Shown here: piece by piece, positions 33,552-43,465 of the stretch
Layout: every line of letters begins with the position of its first letter
Position numbering within the stretch: the first letter of the stretch is position 1
Origin: Curtobacterium sp. MCPF17_002
GTDB lineage: Bacteria; Actinomycetota; Actinomycetes; Actinomycetales; Microbacteriaceae
Direction of reading: 5' to 3'
NCBI RefSeq assembly: GCF_003234115.2
Contig: NZ_CP126251.1
Coordinates: forward strand, 124,001 to 188,000
DNA length: 64,000 nt
Made by a program: the position numbers and the translations under genes
Notes under the pieces: generated by a model
Told to the model about the DNA's origin: nothing
Seen by the model: the letters and a program-made list of their open reading frames with translations, nothing else
Database searches by the model: none

Positions 33552-34028
33552 TCAGTCGTCGGGGGTCGTGTCCGGCTCGTCCGGACCGATCGCGTCCTGG
33601 AGGCGCGCGGAGACGGACCGCAGCGTCTCCGCGTCGGTCCCCACGGGCCTCCAGAACAGGTCCTCGAGCGCACCCGTGTGCGCGCGGATGCCGGCGAGCA
33701 CCGCGCGACGCCCGTCGGGTGTCATCACCACCCAGCTGCCGCGACCGTCCGTGGGGCAGTCCGCCCGTTCCACCAGGCCGCGGGAGACCATCCGCGTGAC
33801 CTGGTGGCTGACACGTGACTTCTCCCACCCGATGCCCGCGGCGATGTCGCGCACCCGCAACCGGTGGTCCGGGTCGCGGTGCAGGCCGATCAGGATCTCG
33901 AACTCCGGGATCGAGATCCCGGCGCCCTCCTGCACGGCGTGGTCCAACGCGCGATCGAGTCGACGCCACACGTCGTGGTAGGCGTCCCACGTGGCCCAGT
34001 CATGGCCTTCGGCGCCCGGGTTCGACAT
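33552..34028 (-). CDS. MarR family transcriptional regulator
   Basis: 158 residues. wHTH: ISIPEFEILIGLHRDPDHRLRVRDIAAGIGWEKSRVSHQVTRMVSRGLVERADCPTDGRGSWVVMTPDGRRAV, with the MarR wing D/GRG. One cysteine (C95 region, RADCPTDGRG) in the wing. Divergent from putA (117 bp apart), so it could control it; the target is unproven. Confidence 0.92.
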   Translation of the reverse strand: MSNPGAEGHDWATWDAYHDVWRRLDRALDHAVQEGAGISIPEFEILIGLHRDPDHRLRVRDIAAGIGWEKSRVSHQVTRMVSRGLVERADCPTDGRGSWVVMTPDGRRAVLAGIRAHTGALEDLFWRPVGTDAETLRSVSARLQDAIGPDEPDTTPDD

Positions 34029-34145
34029 GCCGCCAGCGTATCCACCTCCGACCTGGAGTCGACGAGGATCATCCGTCCGGATGACTCAGGGGGCGCGCAC
34101 GGCTCACTCCGAGGTGCGGTCGGTGGCTCGGCATACGATCGGTCC

Positions 34146-37100
34146 ATGCCGAGCGCTCGACTGCAGGACTGCACCGACGACGCCGTCGCCCTCGTGCGCC
34201 GGTGGCTGGCGGCGTCCGCCGGGGTGAAGCCGGACCCCGGCGCTGCCCGTCTCGCGAGGGTCCTGCGCGACGAGCAGGGACTCGACTTCACGCGGGGGTT
34301 CGTCGACAAGGTGATCCGCCCCGAGGACCCTCGGGTGGCGGCGCAGAACCTCGAGAAGGTCGGCCACGACGTCCCGGAGTTCCTCGCCTGGTACCTCCGC
34401 GGCGCGGTGACGCTCGGCGGCGGCTTCGCGACGATGGCCCCGTGGGCGGTCGTCCCCACCGCACGCAAGATCCTCCGGCGCATGACCGGGCACCTCGTCA
34501 TCGACGCGACCCCGGCGAAGCTCGGTCCGGCGCTCGCCAAGGTGGGCGGAGCCGGCACGCGACTCAACGTGAACCTGCTCGGCGAGGCCGTCCTCGGCAG
34601 CGCGGAGAGCGACCGTCGGCTGCAGGGCACGATGGACCTCCTCGCCCGGGATGACGTCGACCACGTCTCGATCAAGGTGAGCTCGGTCGTGCCGCAGATG
34701 TCGATGTGGGCGTTCGACCAGACCGTCGAGCGCGTGGTCGACCGCCTCGTGCCGCTGTACCGGCTGGCGGCGTCCTCGCCCGTCCCGAAGTTCATCAACC
34801 TCGACACAGAGGAGTACCGCGACCTCGACGTCACGCTCGCGGTGTTCCGGGCGCTCCTCGACCGTGACGAGTTCCTCGGGCTCCAGGCCGGTGTCGTGCT
34901 GCAGGCGTACCTGCCCGACGCCGCCGGTGCCCTCGAGTCCCTGACCCGCTGGGCGCAGGACCGACGTGCCCGCGGGGGCGCACCGATCACGATCCGGCTC
35001 GTCAAGGGCGCGAACCTCGCGATGGAGCGGGTCGACGCGATCCTGCACGAGTGGCCCCTGGCGACGTGGGGCTCGAAGCGGGAGACCGACACCGCGTACC
35101 TCCGACTGCTCGACGCGGCGCTCACGCCGCAGCGGATCGACGCGGTCCGGATCGGGGTCGCCGGACACAACCTCTTCGACCTCGCCACCGCGTGGGTGCT
35201 CGCCCAGCGACGCGGGGTGACCGACGGGGTCCACGTCGAGATGCTGCTCGGCATGGCGACGGCGCACGCCGATGCCGTCCGCGCCGACGTCGGGCAGATC
35301 CTCCTCTACACACCCGTCGTGCAGCCGGACCAGTTCGACTCCGCGATCGCGTACCTCGCCCGACGGCTGCAGGAGAGCGCCAGCCCGGAGAACTTCATCG
35401 CGAGCGTCGCCGAGATCGACCACGACGAGCACGTCTTCGAGCGGGAGCACGGCCGGTGGGCCGCATCGGTGCAGGCACTCGACGAACCGGTCCCGGCGAC
35501 GAACCGGACGCAGGACCGCCGCGCGGCGATCGGCGAACCCGTGCACCGCGACGCGTTCCGGAACGTCCCCGACACAGACCCGGCCGTCGCCGCCAACCGT
35601 TCCTGGGCGCTCGACGTCCTCCGCCGCGTGCCCCGATCCCAGCTCGGCGCGCAGACCATCCGCGGCGCGAGGATCACCGACCGCTCGACGCTCGAGCGGA
35701 TCGTCGCCCGTACCGCCCAGGCCGGCGTCAACTGGGGGCGGCAGGACCCGTCCGACCGTGCCGAGCTCCTCGACCTGATCGCCCACGAGCTCGAGACGCG
35801 CCGGGGCGACCTCGTCGAGGTGATGGCGTCCGAGACCGGCAAGACCCTCGCCGAGGCCGACACCGAGGTGAGCGAGGCGATCGACTTCGCCCACCACTAC
35901 GCCGAGAGCGCCCGACGCCTGACGGACATGGACGGCGACGGCGCCCGGTACGTGCCGCCGCGCCTCACCGTGGTCGTGCCGCCGTGGAACTTCCCCGTGG
36001 CGATCCCGGCCGGCGGGGTGCTCGCCGCGCTCGCCGCGGGCAGCGGTGTCGTCCTGAAGCCCGCTCCCGAGGCGAGACGCTGCGGCGCCCTGCTCGCCGA
36101 CGTGCTCTGGGACGCCGGGGTGCCGCACTCCCTGCTGCAGCTCGTCGACCTCGACGAGAACGAACTCGGCCGTGAGCTCATCGCGCACCCGGCCGTCGAC
36201 CGGATCGTCCTCACGGGGTCGGCCGACACCGCGCGGTCCTTCCGCTGGTGGCGGGCCGGGCTGCCCCTGACGGCGGAGACGAGCGGCAAGAACGCGATCG
36301 TCGTCACGCCCTCCGCCGACCTCGACCTCGCCGTGCAGGACATCGTCCAGTCGGCGTTCGGCCACGCCGGGCAGAAGTGCTCCGCCGCCTCCCTGGTGAT
36401 CCTCGTGGGCTCGGTGGGCGAGAGCGAACGGTTCCGCCGGCAGCTCGTCGACGCCACCCGCACGCTCCGGGTCGCCTGGCCGGACGACCCGACCGCGCAG
36501 GTCGGGCCGGTGATCGCCGAGCCGTCGGGCAAGCTCCGCGCAGGGCTCACCGAGCTCGGTCCGGGGGAGTCCTGGCTCGTGCAGCCGGTACCCCTCGACG
36601 ACTCCGGGCGGCTGTGGTCGCCGGGGATCCGTGACGGTGTGCGCCCCGGCAGCGACTTCCACCAGACGGAGTACTCCGGTCCGGTGCTCGGCGTCATGCG
36701 GGCCGAGACCCTCGAGCAGGCGCTCGCGATCCAGAACGGCACCGACTACGGGCTGACGGCGGGGATCCACTCGCTCGACGTCGACGAGGTCGCCGAGTGG
36801 ATCGCCGGCGTCCAGGCCGGCAACCTGTACGTCAACCGCGGCATCACCGGCGCGATCGTCCGCCGCCAGCCGTTCGGCGGCTGGAAGCGCTCCGCGGTGG
36901 GCACCGGCACGAAGGCCGGCGGGTCGATGTACGTCGCGACGCTCGGCCGCTGGGAGCCGATCCCGCGCACCGTCCACAAGAGCATCCAGCTGCACGGGCT
37001 GCCGCCCCGCGTGACCGCCGTGATCGAAGCCGCCCGGAGCGGCCTGTCGTTCGAGGAGTTCGACCAGGTCCGCGCGGGTGCCCTCAGCGACGTGCGGGCG

Positions 37101-37709
37101 CGGGAGACCGAGTTCGGGGTGTCCCACGACCCGTCCGCGCTCGTGGTGCAGCGGAACGTGCTGCGCTGGCGACCTCAGTCCGTGATCGTCCGGCAGGCCG
37201 AGGGCGCCAGCATCGGCGACCTCGTCCGCGTGCTCGTCGCCGCGACCGCCGCTCGCGCCCACATCCTGCTGAGCAGCGCCCGGCCGCTGCCCGGCCCGCT
37301 CACGCAGCTGCTCGCCTCGAGTCGGTCGCCGCTCGACGTCGTCGACCACCTCGTCGAGTCCGACGACGAGTTCCTCCGCCGTGCAGCGTCCGGCGACGTG
37401 TTCCGCCAGGCCTGGTCGAACGGCGACGACGAGCCGCAGGATGCCCTCGAGACCGTGCTGTCGCAGGGGCAGGAGCGTCCGGCGCACACCGCGTTCGGCG
37501 GTCCGGGTGCCCGGATCCGCCTCGTCGGCGGCGACCCGTTGGCGCTCGAGGAGGCCCTCGGCGCGAGCGTCGACGTGGCGATCCACGACGCCCCCGTGGT
37601 CGAGGCGGGGATCATCGAGATGCTGCCGTTCCTCCGTGAGCAGTCCGTGTCGATCACGGCGCACCGCTTCGGCGACCTCGACCCCGACTTCTCGGAGCTG
37701 CATGTCTGA
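34146..37709 (+). CDS. putA: Bifunctional proline dehydrogenase / L-glutamate gamma-semialdehyde dehydrogenase
   Basis: 1187 residues. Oxidises proline to glutamate in two steps. Residues about 80-440 are the FAD proline dehydrogenase barrel (VSIKVSSVVPQMSMWAFD, ITIRLVKGANLAMERV, VRIGVAGHNLFDLA). Residues about 520-985 are the aldehyde dehydrogenase: VVPPWNFPVAIPAGGVLAAL, the general base in LTAETSGKNAIV, and the catalytic cysteine C745 in GHAGQKCSAASL. The last 200 residues resemble the ALDH-superfamily tail of type B PutA, which closes the channel. No N-terminal ribbon-helix-helix, so it is not a repressor of itself. A TACGAT -10 ends 5 nt before the ATG, suggesting a leaderless message. 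Confidence 0.95.
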   Translation: MPSARLQDCTDDAVALVRRWLAASAGVKPDPGAARLARVLRDEQGLDFTRGFVDKVIRPEDPRVAAQNLEKVGHDVPEFLAWYLRGAVTLGGGFATMAPWAVVPTARKILRRMTGHLVIDATPAKLGPALAKVGGAGTRLNVNLLGEAVLGSAESDRRLQGTMDLLARDDVDHVSIKVSSVVPQMSMWAFDQTVERVVDRLVPLYRLAASSPVPKFINLDTEEYRDLDVTLAVFRALLDRDEFLGLQAGVVLQAYLPDAAGALESLTRWAQDRRARGGAPITIRLVKGANLAMERVDAILHEWPLATWGSKRETDTAYLRLLDAALTPQRIDAVRIGVAGHNLFDLATAWVLAQRRGVTDGVHVEMLLGMATAHADAVRADVGQILLYTPVVQPDQFDSAIAYLARRLQESASPENFIASVAEIDHDEHVFEREHGRWAASVQALDEPVPATNRTQDRRAAIGEPVHRDAFRNVPDTDPAVAANRSWALDVLRRVPRSQLGAQTIRGARITDRSTLERIVARTAQAGVNWGRQDPSDRAELLDLIAHELETRRGDLVEVMASETGKTLAEADTEVSEAIDFAHHYAESARRLTDMDGDGARYVPPRLTVVVPPWNFPVAIPAGGVLAALAAGSGVVLKPAPEARRCGALLADVLWDAGVPHSLLQLVDLDENELGRELIAHPAVDRIVLTGSADTARSFRWWRAGLPLTAETSGKNAIVVTPSADLDLAVQDIVQSAFGHAGQKCSAASLVILVGSVGESERFRRQLVDATRTLRVAWPDDPTAQVGPVIAEPSGKLRAGLTELGPGESWLVQPVPLDDSGRLWSPGIRDGVRPGSDFHQTEYSGPVLGVMRAETLEQALAIQNGTDYGLTAGIHSLDVDEVAEWIAGVQAGNLYVNRGITGAIVRRQPFGGWKRSAVGTGTKAGGSMYVATLGRWEPIPRTVHKSIQLHGLPPRVTAVIEAARSGLSFEEFDQVRAGALSDVRARETEFGVSHDPSALVVQRNVLRWRPQSVIVRQAEGASIGDLVRVLVAATAARAHILLSSARPLPGPLTQLLASSRSPLDVVDHLVESDDEFLRRAASGDVFRQAWSNGDDEPQDALETVLSQGQERPAHTAFGGPGARIRLVGGDPLALEEALGASVDVAIHDAPVVEAGIIEMLPFLREQSVSITAHRFGDLDPDFSELHV

Positions 37710-38442
37710 CGACCTTGCCGGCCGGCGCACCCTGGTCGCCGACGGGCTGTTCAACGGCCGCGACCTCGGCGGGCTGCCGGTGCGCGGTGGCGGGACCACT
37801 CCGCGTGGGCGGGTGTTCCGCTCCGAGGGCGTGGACCGTCTGACGGCGGACGGCTGGGCAGCGCTGCACGACGCGGGGATCCGGACCGTCGTGGACCTCC
37901 GGGCGCCGTCCGAGACCGCGAAGGACACGGGCGTCCGACCGGAGTGGCTCACGACCGTCGTCGTCGACCACGACGGACTCGACGCCGCGCCGGCCTTCTG
38001 GCAGGCCTACTGGGAGACGGGCCTCGTCGGCACACCGCTGTACTACGGGCCGCACCTCGAGGAACTCCCCGAGCGCACCGGCGCGGCGCTGCGGGCGATC
38101 GCGCAGGCCGGGTCCGGCGGGGTCCTGTTCCACTGCGCCGGCGGACGGGACCGCACCGGGATCGTCGCGCTCGCACTGCTGACGATCGCCGGCGTCGAGC
38201 CCGAGGCGATCGTCGCGGACCACCTCGTCACGGTCGACAACGCGCCGGCGCTCCTGGCGTCGATCGGGGTGCCGTCGAACGAGGGGAAGATCGAGGCCCT
38301 GTGCGCCGAGCACGGCACGACGGTCGCGGGGGCCTTCCGCGCCGCGCTCGACGGCTTCGACGTGGCCCGGTTCGTCGAGCGGTCCGGTCTCGCAGCTGAC
38401 GACCTGGAGGCCCTGCGCACCTTCCGCGCGCCCGTCACCTGA
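37702..38442 (+). CDS. PTP-like tyrosine/phosphoinositide phosphatase
   Basis: 246 residues. The P-loop HCAGGRDRTG (H144, catalytic C145, R150) is the CX5R signature of the Tyr_phosphatase3/PtpB-like group. N-terminal NGRDLGGLPVRGGGTTPRGRVFRSE is the family's conserved entry motif (NFRDLGG). Overlaps the putA end by 8 nt, so it is co-translated; a link to proline use is not evident. Confidence 0.9.
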   Translation: MSDDLAGRRTLVADGLFNGRDLGGLPVRGGGTTPRGRVFRSEGVDRLTADGWAALHDAGIRTVVDLRAPSETAKDTGVRPEWLTTVVVDHDGLDAAPAFWQAYWETGLVGTPLYYGPHLEELPERTGAALRAIAQAGSGGVLFHCAGGRDRTGIVALALLTIAGVEPEAIVADHLVTVDNAPALLASIGVPSNEGKIEALCAEHGTTVAGAFRAALDGFDVARFVERSGLAADDLEALRTFRAPVT

Positions 38443-38451
38443 CGCGTCGGT

Positions 38452-38649
38452 TCAGTCCTGCGCGTCGCCCGCGTCCTCGTCCTCGACGCCGGTCTCGTCC
38501 ATCCGGTCGCGCAGGTGGTCGGCCATCGCGCCGGCACCCTCGCCGTGGTGGTCGTGGTCGACCTGCTCGATGAGTCCGCGGAGCTTCTCGTGGTTCGTCG
38601 CGTCGGTGGCGCCGTCCATGACGGGTTCGGTCTGTTCGTTGTCGCTCAT
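38452..38649 (-). CDS. Small acidic His-rich hypothetical protein
   Basis: 65 residues, strongly acidic, with the His cluster EQVDHDHHGEGAGAMADHLRDRM that could bind a metal, and an Asp/Glu tail (ETGVEDEDAGDAQD). No known domain. Just beyond the end of the phosphatase gene on the other strand and 10 nt after the next minus-strand gene, with which it may share a transcript. Confidence 0.65.
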   Translation of the reverse strand: MSDNEQTEPVMDGATDATNHEKLRGLIEQVDHDHHGEGAGAMADHLRDRMDETGVEDEDAGDAQD

Positions 38650-38659
38650 GGCACGGACG

Positions 38660-39223
38660 CTACGCCGAGGTGCTCGGGAAACGGGTCCGCGCGTGCGCGG
38701 ATCGGTAGTGCAGCTCGACCGCCCCGCCGCCGAACGGCGTCATGCCGACCAGCTCGAACACCGGTGTCGGTGCGGCCACGGGCAGCAGCGGAGCCCCGGC
38801 GCCGAGCGCGATCGGCATCACCGTCACGCGGAGCTCGTCGAGCAGTCCGGCCTGCTGGTACTGCGCGGCGAGGAGCCCGCCGCCGACGACCCAGACGTCG
38901 CGTTCCCCGGCGGCGTGCTCGAGCGTCCGCTGGTGGTCCGCGACCGCCCCGGACACGAAGTGCACCTCGGCACCCTCGGGCACGGGCAGCTCGCGTGACG
39001 TGAACACCCACGTCGGCAGGGCCGGGTACGCCCACGTGTCGTCGTGGGCGAGGAGCCACTCGTACGTGGTCGACCCCATCGCGATCGCACCGACGCCCGC
39101 GAAGAAGGCGTCGTAGTGCTCCTGGAAGGGCTCGAACCCGAACTGCAGCAGCCAGTCGAGGTCGTCACCGGGGGCGGCGACGAACCCGTCCAGCGAGGAG
39201 GCGACGGAGTAGGTGGTGGCCAT
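38660..39223 (-). CDS. Dihydrofolate reductase family protein (RibD C-terminal-like)
   Basis: 187 residues. Starts TYSVASSLDGFVAAPGDDLDWLL, the RibD_C/DHFR-like signature, and contains DVWVVGGGLLAAQYQQAGLLDELRVTVMPIALGAGAPLL, the NADPH-binding GGG motif. It is probably a stand-alone reductase of unknown substrate, not folate DHFR, because the DHFR active-site Trp-Asp pair is absent. Confidence 0.9.
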   Translation of the reverse strand: MATTYSVASSLDGFVAAPGDDLDWLLQFGFEPFQEHYDAFFAGVGAIAMGSTTYEWLLAHDDTWAYPALPTWVFTSRELPVPEGAEVHFVSGAVADHQRTLEHAAGERDVWVVGGGLLAAQYQQAGLLDELRVTVMPIALGAGAPLLPVAAPTPVFELVGMTPFGGGAVELHYRSAHARTRFPSTSA

Positions 39224-39277
39224 GCCCGGACGGTACCGACGACCGCCGACAGGCCGACGGGCAGCCCGCTGCCAGGG

Positions 39278-39625
39278 TCAGTGCCGGCCTCCTCGTCCGA
39301 CCACGACCACCTCGGCCACCGTGAGGGCCGACGCGATCCAGAGCTGCCCGGTCGCGAACCGACGGCGACGGGGGTCGAGGAGCGCCAGGGGCACCATCGT
39401 CGCACCGTGGGCCGCGTCGACCAGGGCGCTGAGCGTGTGCGCGTCAGCCGTGCCGGCACGTGCGACGGCGACCGCCTGTGCGAGTTGCCGCACGCCGAGC
39501 ACCCGGTCCAGCGCCGGGTGGGCATCGCCGGAGCGGAGCGCGCGGACGAGGTGCCAGACGCCGAGCCCGGCGCGCACGAACTCCACCGTCCGGCCTGCCG
39601 TCACCGCCCGGTCCGGCCGGCTCAT
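39278..39625 (-). CDS. Small membrane-associated hypothetical protein
   Basis: 115 residues with moderately hydrophobic helices (LWIASALTVAEVVVVG at the end, ATMVPLALL in the middle). It looks like a small integral-membrane or DUF4267-like protein of the kind found next to short-chain dehydrogenases, but I cannot name the family. Its ATG overlaps the stop of the upstream SDR gene, which supports it as real. Confidence 0.65.
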   Translation of the reverse strand: MSRPDRAVTAGRTVEFVRAGLGVWHLVRALRSGDAHPALDRVLGVRQLAQAVAVARAGTADAHTLSALVDAAHGATMVPLALLDPRRRRFATGQLWIASALTVAEVVVVGRGGRH

Positions 39626-40626
39626 CGTCGACGTCCCGCCGCGAGCGCCGCCGCGCCGACCGCTCCGGCAGCGCCGACGACCGCTCCGAGGAGCCCGTTG
39701 CCGAGCCGCCGGTGCTCCACCCACCACGTCTGCGGGGACCACGCGTGCGCCGACTCGTCGAACACCCCGTGCGCCCCGTGGTCGCCCGGCACCGGCTCGT
39801 ACAGGTTGTCCCGGAGCTCCAGGCCGTCCTTGTCCGGGTTCTGCTGCCCGGACACCAGCGTCTTCGCGGCGTACCAGTCGGCGAACCGGCCGCTGATCCG
39901 GTTGCCGAGGATCGTGTACACCGTGGACTCGCCGACCCAGGTGCGGCGGCGGGGCCGTTCGGCGGTGGCCGCGATAGCACGGGCACCGACCTCCGGCTGG
40001 TAGATCGGTGCGACCGGCTGCGGGTGGTGCGGGAGCTTCGACTTCACCCACTGGAACTGGATCGTGTTGAGCGCCGGCATGTCCACCCGCGACACCTGCA
40101 CGTGGCTGCCCTGCTCGATGAGCTCGGAGACGACGGACTCGGTGAACCCCACGATGGCGTGCTTCGCCCCGCAGTACGCGGCCTGCAGCGGGATGCCCCG
40201 GAAGCCCAGGGCCGAGCCCACCTGGATCACCTGACCGCGGTCGCGCGGGACCATCCGGGACAGGGCGGCGCGGGTGCCGTTCACGAAGCCGAGGTACGTC
40301 ACGTGCAGTGCTCGTTCGAAGTCCTCGGGCGCGGTCTCCAGGAAGCGGCCGAACACGCCGACCATCACGCCGTTCACCCACAGGTCGATCGGCCCGAGTT
40401 CCTGCTCGACCCGGTCGGCAGCGGCCTCGACGGCCTCCCGGTCCGAGACGTCGGCGACGAGCGCGAGCCCGCGGCGCCCGGCGGCCACGACCTCGGCGGC
40501 CGCGGCGTCGACACCGTCCTGCCCGCGGGCGATGACCGCGACGTCCCACCCACGAGCCGCGAGTTCACGGACGGTCGCCCGTCCCAGTCCCGCGGATCCA
40601 CCGGTCACCACTGCCACTCGAGTCAT
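39622..40626 (-). CDS. Short-chain dehydrogenase/reductase
   Basis: 334 residues. TGGSAGLGRATVRELAARGWDVAVIAR is the TGxxxGxG cofactor motif; YCGAKHAIVGFTESVVSEL carries the YxxxK pair, with GSALGFRGIPLQAAY holding the catalytic serine. NADP preference is suggested by the AR at the end of strand 2. A C-terminal extension of about 90 residues (WVEHRRLGNGLLGAVVGAAGAVGAAALAAGRRR) ends in a membrane helix, unusual for the family but known in actinobacteria. Confidence 0.9.
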   Translation of the reverse strand: MTRVAVVTGGSAGLGRATVRELAARGWDVAVIARGQDGVDAAAAEVVAAGRRGLALVADVSDREAVEAAADRVEQELGPIDLWVNGVMVGVFGRFLETAPEDFERALHVTYLGFVNGTRAALSRMVPRDRGQVIQVGSALGFRGIPLQAAYCGAKHAIVGFTESVVSELIEQGSHVQVSRVDMPALNTIQFQWVKSKLPHHPQPVAPIYQPEVGARAIAATAERPRRRTWVGESTVYTILGNRISGRFADWYAAKTLVSGQQNPDKDGLELRDNLYEPVPGDHGAHGVFDESAHAWSPQTWWVEHRRLGNGLLGAVVGAAGAVGAAALAAGRRR

Positions 40627-40704
40627 GGCTCCCTTGTACCGGCGCGTGGCCGTGCACCACTCAGCCGTTGTCCCCCGACGCGGCGGAGCGCGCATGATGG
40701 CAGC

Positions 40705-41430
40705 GTGGACACGCGAGACGACCCCGTGGAACCCGAGCCGGACGCGGAGCCGCAGCCGCGCTGGATCCGACGGACGCCGATCCTCCCCGAGCAGTGGTGG
40801 GGTCCGCCGACGGCTCTGGCAGTCGGGGCGATGGCGGTCGTGGCGATCGGCATCTGGCTGCAGCGTCCCGCCCTGCCCGTGATGATCCCGGTCGGTGCCG
40901 TCGGGCTGGCCGGTGCGGTCATGCTCGCGGTCGCCGGACGACGGGCGTACTGGTACCCGAGTCGCGCGGCGGCTTGGGACTTGCATCGCACCCGGGTCGT
41001 CGTGTGGAACGCGGTCGGCGTCGCGTTGGCGGTGTTCGCCTTCGCGGTGGGAGCGCAGACGCTCCTGATCGGGTACGTGGTCGCCGCGACGGGTCTCTAC
41101 ACGATGCGGCGGGACGAACCGACGCGATTCGAGCGGCGTGGTCGTGCGGTGGCGTCGGCAGCCGTCTCGGTGGTGGCGGCCGTGTACGCGGTCGTGGCGT
41201 TGGCAGTCCCGGTCGTCGACGAAGCGCAGTCATCGCGGTGGATCGGGTGGAGCATCCTGGTCATCCCGGTCGCTGTCGTCGTCGCGGTGCTGAACTGGCG
41301 AGCCGCGTCGAAGACGGCCGACCCCGACCTCGACGGGGCGGAGCCGGACTTCGGCGGTCTGCACCCGGAACCGGGACCGGAGCCGCCGGGCAACGATCCG
41401 CTCAGCGCCCCCGACCGAACCGCGTCGTGA
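40705..41430 (+). CDS. Multi-pass membrane protein of unknown function
   Basis: 241 residues. Acidic N-terminus (DTRDDPVEPEPDAEPQPRW), then about six hydrophobic segments between residues 37 and 205, with GRRAYWYPSRAAAWDL and MRRDEPTRFERRGRA as basic loops, and an acidic Pro-rich C-terminus. No transport motif is visible. GTG 40705 chosen as the first start after the divergent SDR gene. Its end overlaps the convergent YqjF gene by 29 bp. Confidence 0.72.
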   Translation: MDTRDDPVEPEPDAEPQPRWIRRTPILPEQWWGPPTALAVGAMAVVAIGIWLQRPALPVMIPVGAVGLAGAVMLAVAGRRAYWYPSRAAAWDLHRTRVVVWNAVGVALAVFAFAVGAQTLLIGYVVAATGLYTMRRDEPTRFERRGRAVASAAVSVVAAVYAVVALAVPVVDEAQSSRWIGWSILVIPVAVVVAVLNWRAASKTADPDLDGAEPDFGGLHPEPGPEPPGNDPLSAPDRTAS

Positions 41431-42226
41431 CGCCCGGCGAGTACAGCACCGAGTCCGGCTCGAGCTCCGTCAACCCGAACGGCAGCCCAGCGGCCCCCAC
41501 CAGGTCGTCCCGCAGCGACACCACCGAGGCACGGTGCAACGGCCACGACTCGTGCTCGTTCGGCCAGAACCGGGTCCGGCCGAGCCGTCGCACGTGCATG
41601 CCCCAACGTGCCGTCAGGAAGGTCTCGAGCGCGGTCGGCTCCTCGACGGGAGGCCCGACCCGGACGTCCAGCAGCGACCGGAGGTGCGTTCCGTGCCGCC
41701 GCATCGCGTACGCGACACGGTCCGGCGCGGGCCGTCGCTGCTCCGCCACGGCCCACTTGTACGGCAGACCCGTCGCCACGCGAGCGCCGACGGTCGGTGC
41801 GAGCTTGCCCGCGTCGAGCGACAGGAACACGACGCCGTGCTGCCCGCGCTCGTCGACCGTGTAGACGCGGACGTTCACCTCGATGAAGTCCCCGATCGAA
41901 CCGACCGAGACCGGTGGGAAACGGGTGTCCGTGAACCGGAAGCAGATGAGTCCGACCCAGGTGGTCACGCCGTCGTCGACGCCGTCCGCCCCGAGGGTGT
42001 CCGGACGGGTCCCGGCCGGCAGGAGCGGTGCGACCGCGGACACGTCCACCCGCCAGTGCGCGAAGACGACGTCCCGCCACGCCTGTTCGATCCACGGACG
42101 TCCGGTGAGTGCAGGGGCCACTGCCTGGCGCGTTCCGCTCGGCGGCGTCGCGGAGCGGCGCGCGGAACGCGCCGACCGAGCCTGCGAGGTCGGCGGGGTG
42201 CCCCCGACAGGCTCCGCGGCGGTCAC
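41402..42226 (-). CDS. YqjF family protein (DUF2071)
   Basis: 274 residues. After a Ser/Ala/Arg-rich lead of 45 residues comes [33 protein letters not shown], the conserved DUF2071 opening, then FVGL-like [36 protein letters not shown] and the acetoacetate-decarboxylase-like core. Function unknown. GTG 42226 overlaps the stop of the upstream nitroreductase gene. Confidence 0.88.
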   Translation of the reverse strand: MTAAEPVGGTPPTSQARSARSARRSATPPSGTRQAVAPALTGRPWIEQAWRDVVFAHWRVDVSAVAPLLPAGTRPDTLGADGVDDGVTTWVGLICFRFTDTRFPPVSVGSIGDFIEVNVRVYTVDERGQHGVVFLSLDAGKLAPTVGARVATGLPYKWAVAEQRRPAPDRVAYAMRRHGTHLRSLLDVRVGPPVEEPTALETFLTARWGMHVRRLGRTRFWPNEHESWPLHRASVVSLRDDLVGAAGLPFGLTELEPDSVLYSPGVTTRFGRGR

Positions 42227-43056
42227 GGGGTGGTCGCCTCAGGGGCGATGTGCCCCGCCACCGGCGCGTCGTCCCACCCCTGCTGCGGGGTGTCGCAGGT
42301 CCCGCGGAACACGAACTGCGACGGCCGCTTCCGCTCGCTCGACGTCCAGTCGATCGCGGGGCGCCGACGCTCGGGCGGCAGGTACCCGATCCGGTACACC
42401 GCCATCAACTCGAGCTCCGCCGGCACCCGCAGGAGCTCCTCGATCTCCGCCCACGCGCCCGGGGTCTCCATCGGGAAGGACACGAACTGGATGCCGAGCC
42501 CGAGTTCGGTGGTGGCGAGCCAGATGTTCTCCATCGCGGCACCCATGCTGAACACCGAGTAGAAGCCGGAGAGCTCCTCCTTCCGGTACTCGTGGCGGTC
42601 GAGCATCACCCCGAGCAGCAGGGGCGAGCCGGCGACGAGCTTCCGGTTCTCCTCGCCGAGGGTCTGCGGCACCCGGAGCGTGTTCATCAGCATCTGCCCG
42701 CGCTTCGTGAACACCTGCCGGGTGAACGGTCGGAGCGGCCCGGGGAGCTTGTCGAAGAGCATCCCGTCGCGGCGCTCGTCCATCTCGGCCTTCGAGAACC
42801 GGAAGTACGGCTTGTAGCGCTGGAAGAAGGTCCCCTCCGCCATCGTGCGGGTCATCGAGCTGCCGCTGATCTCCGCGACGCGGTCGATCGTCGGCCGCTC
42901 CTCGACGAGCACGAACCGCCACGGCTGGCTGTTGAGCTGGGACGGCGCCCGACCGGCGAGCTCGACGAGGAGCCGCTGGTGCTCCTCGGAGACCGGATCG
43001 GGCAGGAATGCCCCGTTGGTCGTGCGTCGGCGTCGGATGGCCTCGAAGAGCTCCAC
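42223..43056 (-). CDS. Nitroreductase family flavoprotein
   Basis: 277 residues. [44 protein letters not shown] is the FMN-binding nitroreductase opening (R-x-T/S...APSxxNxQPW). The middle contains a long insert ([23 protein letters not shown]) and [29 protein letters not shown] is the second conserved part. NAD(P)H-dependent reduction of nitro compounds or quinones is expected. Coupled to the YqjF gene. Confidence 0.9.
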   Translation of the reverse strand: MELFEAIRRRRTTNGAFLPDPVSEEHQRLLVELAGRAPSQLNSQPWRFVLVEERPTIDRVAEISGSSMTRTMAEGTFFQRYKPYFRFSKAEMDERRDGMLFDKLPGPLRPFTRQVFTKRGQMLMNTLRVPQTLGEENRKLVAGSPLLLGVMLDRHEYRKEELSGFYSVFSMGAAMENIWLATTELGLGIQFVSFPMETPGAWAEIEELLRVPAELELMAVYRIGYLPPERRRPAIDWTSSERKRPSQFVFRGTCDTPQQGWDDAPVAGHIAPEATTP

Positions 43057-43083
43057 TGCTTCCCTCGTGTCTCGTCGTCGCGG

Positions 43084-43455
43084 TCAGCGCCGTGCGAGCA
43101 GCGCCCCCAGGTAGGACGGTGCAGCGGCGACCGCGACTCTCCAGTGTGCTCCGGAGCGCGGGTTCGTGCGTGGTGCGGCCGCGAGGGGCACCAGTGCGGG
43201 CAGCAGGAACAGCGCCGTGCGGTCCCGCGTCCAGACGGGGGTGGTCGCGGCGACGCCGGTGAGCGTGGCGGTGACGACGAACAGGCCGTGGTGCACGACG
43301 CGGAGCTTCTTCGTCCGGATCAGCCGGACCGCGACGGCCGTGCCCCACAGGCAGTTCGCGACGTACGCGACGGTCGCGGCGGTGACCAGACGCCGGGCGG
43401 TCACCGATCCGGCGGGAGGCCCCACGCGCCTCCAGGCCGTCGCCTTCCGTCCCAT
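43084..43455 (-). CDS. Small four-helix membrane protein
   Basis: 123 residues, about three to four hydrophobic segments (LVTAATVAYVANCLWGTAVAV, GLFVVTATLTGVAATT, ALFLLPALVPLAA, PSYLGALLARR) with short basic loops. No known family recognised. Sits 10 nt before the Lrp gene stop and 27 nt after the nitroreductase start on the same strand. Contains one copy of the CGCGCCTCCAGGC 13-mer. Confidence 0.65.
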   Translation of the reverse strand: MGRKATAWRRVGPPAGSVTARRLVTAATVAYVANCLWGTAVAVRLIRTKKLRVVHHGLFVVTATLTGVAATTPVWTRDRTALFLLPALVPLAAAPRTNPRSGAHWRVAVAAAPSYLGALLARR

Positions 43456-43465
43456 GTGCGGGACG

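Noticed and set aside
34104-37952. 1282-codon open frame on the minus strand opposite putA
   Set aside because: Shadow of high-GC coding bias; composition is Arg/Asp/Gly/His without domains, while putA on the other strand has every expected motif.
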